From: Poecilobothrus nobilitatus
Taxonomy: Eukaryota > Arthropoda > Insecta > Diptera > Dolichopodidae
Length of the DNA stretch: 64,000 nucleotides
Assembly: GCA_947095535.1 (NCBI GenBank)
Contig: OX352772.1
Location: forward strand, 40,319,445 to 40,383,444
Reading direction: 5' to 3'
Shown here piece by piece: positions 58,666 to 64,000 of this stretch. Every line of letters begins with the position of its first letter. The stretch's first letter is position 1. Under the pieces are notes generated by a model. It was not told the origin of the DNA. It worked only from the letters and a program-made list of their open reading frames with translations, and did no database searches. A program made the translations under genes and the position numbers.

Positions 58666-60606
58666 AATTTTTAAATTGAAAATAAACATGAATATAAGGA
58701 AATAGATTTGATTTGAATATAACCCATACTTTTATATATGATAATAATGACTATGGTATTGTCACATGTCTAGGAATTATTCTTTAGATCAATTCTATGA
58801 ATAAAACTTGTGTCTCATCATTTCTATCGTATCTTGCTCCAACATGTAAATATTTAAAAAAATTAATTTATTTTCTACGTTTAGGAATATGAAATTTTTA
58901 TTATATTCATTAGAGACATTTTAAATCGCTTAAAAACAAGCTTTTAATACTCTTTTTATTCAAGATCTGTATGATTAAAGTAAAAAATTAAAGTTCTTTT
59001 TAAAAAAAATCTGAACAGAAATTTTTCTATCTTCTTATAGCTCAACATCGAATTAATAAACTGGGCATTATTATTCACGGAACCAGACCAAAGTCTAAAA
59101 AAGAATAAGCTATAGTTCCATTCTATATTCGATTTTACAAATATATATGTGCTTTACATGAGAATGCAAATATTTCAAAGTATAATTCTTTAGTCTCTAT
59201 ATAACGAGAAAGAAATCTTTTAGAAGAAGGGGCTTATTTTTAGTCGAGATATTGCGATTTTTATGATTTGTTCTTTTACATTATTAATTGCCGCACAAAT
59301 TCTGACTTATATGCTCTACAGAAACTTAGTTTTTTTTTAAAGCTTGTTTTTCAAGTTAATCGGATACTAAAGAATTTGTTATCCTAGAATAATTTTTAAA
59401 TAAATTATAGCTAAAAATATACGTACATTTTATATTTTTTAAATTATTTTTTTTAATTAATGGATATTTTTTTTTTCAAAAAATAAAGGTTTCTCTTTCT
59501 GTGACTTATACACGGACGGTACTAACTTCTGAGATTTCGCATTCTCTTCAAATATTTTTTTAAATTACTAATTTACTAATAATACCTGTATTCTTGTCTT
59601 AAATGCCTGCTTTTTCTAATTTTAGGCGATTTTGTATTAATCCCTCTTTAATTTTATTAATATATTTCATATTGTGTGTGTACATAATATTTAAAATTTT
59701 TTTAACTATTAAACCATAATTTATAATGAAAAATTAAGATACATTCTTTTTAATTATTAAATAAAAGCTTTTAAAAAAAAAAATACAAAAGAAAAAAAAT
59801 ATTAATTTCAAACGCCTAAAAATCATTTTTAATCGATTATCAATTATTCAATTAATATTTTTCCTGCAGATTAAGCTTATAAAACAAATTTAATAATAAG
59901 ATATAAATATCTTGTAGCAAAAAAATAAAAAAAAAACAAAAACTTATCAGTTCAAGGTTAAAAAACTAAAGGAAAAAAGAATAAAATCCAAAAAAATATC
60001 AGTTCAAATCAGATATTAAATGACACTTCAATAAAATTTTCGATTTTTTTTTTTTTTTTATTATTATTTTATTTCATTCAATTTATAGTTTTTGAAGTGA
60101 GGGCTTAAAGCCATTTAACTAATCCAATTAATTTCATCTTAAAATAAATATTGAGTATCAGATTGCAAATTTATCTATAATTATTCAAATTATTCAAATT
60201 TTTTTTTTTTAACTTTTCACAACTATTGTTTTTGAATATTAGATATACGTTATATATTTAGATTAATTTACCATAGGCGTTTAAATTATAACCTTTCATA
60301 GGAAATAATTTCCCTAAATTTTGACCCAAATTTATTTTTATGTTTTTTTATTACATTTCAAATTGTAAGTATATTTATTTACTTTTAATTTTTCTTTTAA
60401 TTTATTTATTTACATATTCGTGAATATAATAAATTATCATTTTCTAAAAAGAAATATGAATAAAATTATAATGAAATAAAAACTTAAATGCATAAACAAA
60501 TTTTTATATCTTTTAATTAGAAATTATAATATCAGAAGATGACAGCGAAAAAAAAAAAAAAAATATATCAATAAAGTTACCCAATCAACTTTAGGTTAAT
60601 TTTTTT
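58666..60606. other. AT-rich intergenic DNA
   Basis: No gene or recognised repeat. Dense A/T homopolymers from about 59750 to 60220. Confidence 0.55.
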
Positions 60607-60666
60607 ACTTGAAGAATATCAGTTTTTTAATTCGGTCTCATAATTAAAAACTGATATTCTTCAAGT
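60607..60666. repeat. Near-perfect 25-bp hairpin
   Basis: ACTTGAAGAATATCAGTTTT at 60607 pairs with AAAACTGATATTCTTCAAGT ending at 60666. The arms are 25-26 bp, differing by one extra T, around a 9-nt loop (CGGTCTCAT). No other copy was noticed in the window. Confidence 0.85.
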
Positions 60667-60689
60667 ATCCCAACCCTAATGTGCGAGAA

Positions 60690-61085
60690 GATTTCCAAAT
60701 TTGAAATTTAGTAATTTGGGATTTTGAGATTTTTTGATAAGTTGAAAAATTTTTGAAACCAGATATGTGAAATTTAGTGAGGAGATGACGAGTTACATGT
60801 CAAAAACTTTTGTAAAATTTGGTTGATCTCGAGCAGCCGGTTCAGGCTTCTTGCACCTCTTGGAACTTAATGAAGCGATAATTTAGTTGTGCTGGTACAA
60901 TAGATTCGGGTAGTTATCATACAACTCCACAATTTACATAAATATATCTCGGTAGTTAACATCGGTACTAAAACCTCTGAATTTTTTTTAAAGAAGATCA
61001 AGTTTTATAGAAACAGGATATATTACGCTCATAGGGGTATATCTGAGTTGATGCAGTGTAGTCTACTGCCCTCTTCCTCGTTTTT
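60690..61085 (+). repeat. Interspersed repeat D, copy 4
   Basis: AAAATTTGGTTGATCTCGAG, CAGCCGGTTCAGGCTTC, GATTCGGGTAGTTATCATAC, ATCAAGTTTTATAGAAACAG and GAGTTGATGCAGTGTAGTCT, then CTCTTCCTCG, in the same order as copy 3. Confidence 0.6.
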
Positions 61086-61344
61086 TTTTATAAATCCTTA
61101 AAAATAAACTGCTTTTCAATTATATCAATATTAATTTAATTTTTAAAAAGTAGTTGACATTTGAAACAAATATTGTGACAGTAATAGTGATGTGAGTATA
61201 TGTAAGCAAAGAGAATTTTGAATAAAAGTGTATTTTACATCCAAAAACTCGTATTTATTCCTTTATACCTAATTTATGTTGGAATTGGAAAAGAATCTTT
61301 AAAAATAATAAATTAAAAGAAAATTTTTATGTGATATTTATATT

Positions 61345-61690
61345 ACGTATCCAACCAATGATATAGTGGTTAAAACACCGGCCTTTCATTCTAAAGGTTT
61401 CGGATTCAAAGCCCTGCTGGATGATAAACTCGAAACCTCTCATAATTAATATCATATTGTAATATATAATAAAATCTATTAAGAAAATAATTCTTGTATA
61501 TAGAAATAAAGAAATATTTATACTTTTCATAGTTTTGAGCAACAGCTATAACAATCGAGTAATCAACGACTTAGTGAAATTAATGATTCCAAAAAATATA
61601 ACGTTGTCAAATATGAATGGTAGATAAATTTGTGGATGCCCTATGTTGCTTATAGGAATGGAAAGAAAACAAAAAGTTTATATTACAAAT
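61345..61690 (+). repeat. SINE C, full-length copy, + strand
   Basis: Head 61349-61425: CCAATGATATAGTGGTTAAA (A-box), CCTTTCATTCTAAAGG (stem-loop), CGGATTCAAAGCCCTGCTGG (B-box). Body: GAGTAATCAACGACTTAGTG, AAATTAATGATTCC, and the 3' end GGATGCCCTATGTTGCTTAT and AGGAATGGAAAGAA. This copy fixes the 5'-to-3' order of the family. The open minus frame across it is not a gene. Confidence 0.75.
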
Positions 61691-62971
61691 GGAAAATGTC
61701 TTCAATAATATCCAAATAAAGTATTTAACACTCTCATTATCACGTTTACAATATTTTACATTCATTAAAATTTATAATCATACAAATTAAATAAATTCAA
61801 ATTAAATTTTGTAATTGCATTCGCCAATCCCTATTAAACATTCAGTATTATCATAGATCTAAAAAAAAAGTCACATACATACATCAACACTTAAACAAAA
61901 ATTAAAATAAAGCAAAAAAAAAAAACAATATTAGAGCTATCAAAAAATTAAATTGTTATAGAAAATTAGCAAAATAAGAGTAAAAAAAAAAATGGGATGT
62001 TATATTTTTTATTTTGTTTTTATTACATACTATTATCTAATCACTTAAGTCACTATTTAACAAAATTTAAATGATCCAACTTTAAAAAAAAAATGAACAT
62101 AAGGAAAAAAAAATTAAAATAATAAGAAAAGAAAATAGAAATTAATGAAAATAACAAAAAAAAAAAAAAATAAAACTCATTCAATTATTAATTCATTCAT
62201 AAACACATACTTATGTTTATATTATATTGATATATTATAGGTGTTCACATTAAAAATTTTCTCATATAGATGTAGTCTGACGTTTGTTGGTTAAAGTGAC
62301 ATTTTATTTCAATCTTTATAGAATTGTAATATTTTGATATATAAAACTTTCAGGAATATAATAAAACCAAAAGTTGATATAGATTTTAACGAGTTGAATA
62401 ATCTATTTTCAAGTAAATAGGTTGAAATGTACAAATTTATTAAATATACAATATAGATACAAATTTTTAAAATTTCAAAATGGATTTGAAAAGGATCCTA
62501 GTATTTGTAACTATAGTAAGTATTTGGAAAAGAAATAGAAACGTTACTTTTACTAATATATAAAACTGGAAAGAGTTTCGTCGTTGCCCGATAACATTGC
62601 TGTCATTTTAAATGATGTAAGAATTTTTATTCTTTTGGTTTGAAAATTTTTTTTTTTGACATTCATTCCAGGTTTACAGTCATTCACTTTAATTGTAAGT
62701 ATAAAAATATGAAAAAAATTTTAATAGATTAATATACTAGCAAAGAAGAACGGCAACGAATGTCGCCTATAATTATTTAGCTATACCTACTACACATTGG
62801 TATTGTGGAAAGATTAAAACTTAGACAAGGAAATATTATGATGAAAAAAAACTATATAACGGATAGCTAATGTTGACATAATATAGAAAAGCCCAGTCTG
62901 AATTTTACAATAATTGCCCATACAATACAGCTTTATACTTTTTGAGTTTTTTTTTTTTTTTAGTATATTCC
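61691..62971. other. AT-rich intergenic DNA
   Basis: No gene seen, only A/T-rich runs (for example 61911-61925 and 62156-62170). Confidence 0.55.
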
Positions 62972-63090
62972 CCTGCTATATAAATGTGACAAGGAAATTA
63001 CACAGCCTTTCTTTTTAGGCGTGGCTGTAAATGTCGTAAAGGTGAATTATTCACAATTCCTCGGTCTATACAACGTATTTTATACTTTTT
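62972..63090 (-). repeat. SINE A, truncated copy
   Basis: Inverse 3' words TATAAATGTGACAAGGAAAT and GGCGTGGCTGTAAATGTCGT are intact. The head is reduced to CCTCGGTCTATACAACGTAT, so most of the tRNA-like part, including the B-box, has been deleted. Confidence 0.75.
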
Positions 63091-63114
63091 GATGTTAAAA
63101 TATGTATGCAGCGT

Positions 63115-63262
63115 AAACAATTGGGAAGAACTTTAAAACTTGTTACAAAATTAGAGTATTCGTTTTTTTCTAGAATATTTTTAGCAGATTTTTGAATTTG
63201 TAGACTTTATTTTTGTGGATTTTGTCTTTGGAATTTTTATTTATGGATTTCTGTTTGTGAAC
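63115..63262 (+). repeat. Foldback core plus arm fragment
   Basis: A degenerate core (ACTTGTTACAAAATTAGAGT, TTTTTTCTAGAATATTTTTA) is followed by arm-like units (TTTTTGTGGATTTTGTCTTT, GGATTTCTGTTTGTG) that match 51530-51612. It looks like half of another member of the modular foldback set. Confidence 0.5.
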
Positions 63263-64000
63263 TCATTAAATAATTTATTAATCAATTTACCGTTTATCAA
63301 CTACTGATCAAATAAATCTGTTAGTCTTTTAGTTTTGTTTTTGTTGTTACTAAATACTATATTTTTTTATATTTTTATAATAATTTTATATAATTTTATA
63401 AGTATTTAAAATTGAATTATTTTCATCATCTTTTATTTAAAAAGATTAATAATTAAAATTATTTTTTATATAAATAAAAATCATCAAAATTTTGTATTTT
63501 TCAAATAAGTATAATAAAAAAAACAAAGAAACAGATTAGTTTAATTTTTATTTAATGATTAGAAAAATTTTGTAGTTATAAATTATAATATTATTATTAT
63601 TATTATTATTATGTTATGATATTTAATTTATTCAGCACTTGTTTACATACTCATATTATTATATTATAATCATTTCGTTGTCACATTTATTTTCATTTTC
63701 CATTCATATATGCGTAGCGTACTACTTTTTTTTCTTTATATATCTTTCTCTTTTTATTTCTCTTTATTTGTTTCTATTTGTTGGTGGTTTTTTTTTTGTT
63801 TTGTTTTGTTTAGATTTATGACTTGATCTTATGGATGATAATAATTGGTATCATCGTCCAAATTTTTTTTTTTGTTTTTTACTTGGTAAATTTTGTGATA
63901 TTGATAACATTGATGATTATGTCAATTATGTTGAAAATCATAATATTGATAATGATAATGATGATTAGACTGATTTATCAATGATGAATAATATGTTTAT
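63263..64000. other. AT-rich intergenic DNA with simple repeats
   Basis: No gene. An (ATT)n run lies at about 63590-63611, a T-rich tract at 63720-63800, and GATAAT/GATGAT words at 63890-64000. Confidence 0.55.

Noticed and set aside
1..64000. CRISPR arrays, operons, riboswitches or bacterial genes
   Set aside because: Spliced genes, TATA/initiator promoters, SINEs and LINEs show a eukaryotic genome. No regularly spaced repeats with unique spacers were seen.

Overview
The window is nuclear DNA of a eukaryote, almost certainly an insect. It is extremely AT-rich (roughly four fifths A+T by eye) and full of poly-A/poly-T runs. Three small intron-containing genes have arthropod core promoters (TATA box plus a TCAGTT/TCATTT initiator) and encode secreted, low-complexity proteins of cuticular or structural type. 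I cannot name the species. Diptera is a guess from gene style only. No bacterial, organellar or viral block is visible.

Genes: only three genes are well supported, all on the + strand. They are a 300-residue protein of tandem VVRLIKEH-type repeats (22182-23167), a 138-residue His-rich protein with IIKVVHQ-type repeats (31921-32408) and a 202-residue Gly/His-rich protein (49733-50407). All share one plan: a coding exon 1 that is just ATG-AAG, a short phase-0 intron, then one exon carrying the rest of a signal peptide and the mature protein. In all three the first T of the TATA box lies 33 nt before the initiator A. The first two are clearly paralogous at their C-termini. They look like a co-expressed cluster of extracellular matrix genes. 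One further long open frame (52201-52665) has coding-like composition but no start codon and no recognised family. It may be a terminal exon or a relic.

Everything else is repeat-rich intergenic DNA. Three tRNA-derived SINE families (A, B and C) and extra tRNA-like heads are scattered throughout. Non-LTR retrotransposon fragments occur at 2.95-3.9, 10.1-11.0 and 34.1-34.4 kb, with possible 3' ends at 37.3 and 40.2 kb. A dead PIF/Harbinger copy with 3-bp target duplications lies at 12.5-14.2 kb. A roughly 0.6-0.85 kb interspersed repeat (family R) occurs seven times, and a second one (family D) four times.

The most unusual component is a set of foldback elements (6.2-7.2, 16.3-17.2, 45.0-45.9, 55.6-56.4 kb, with partial relatives at 51.5 and 63.1 kb). 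Their arms are built of short tandem motifs that differ between elements, while their centres carry copies of one shared core. One arm type also encloses unrelated cargo at 12.0-14.5 kb.
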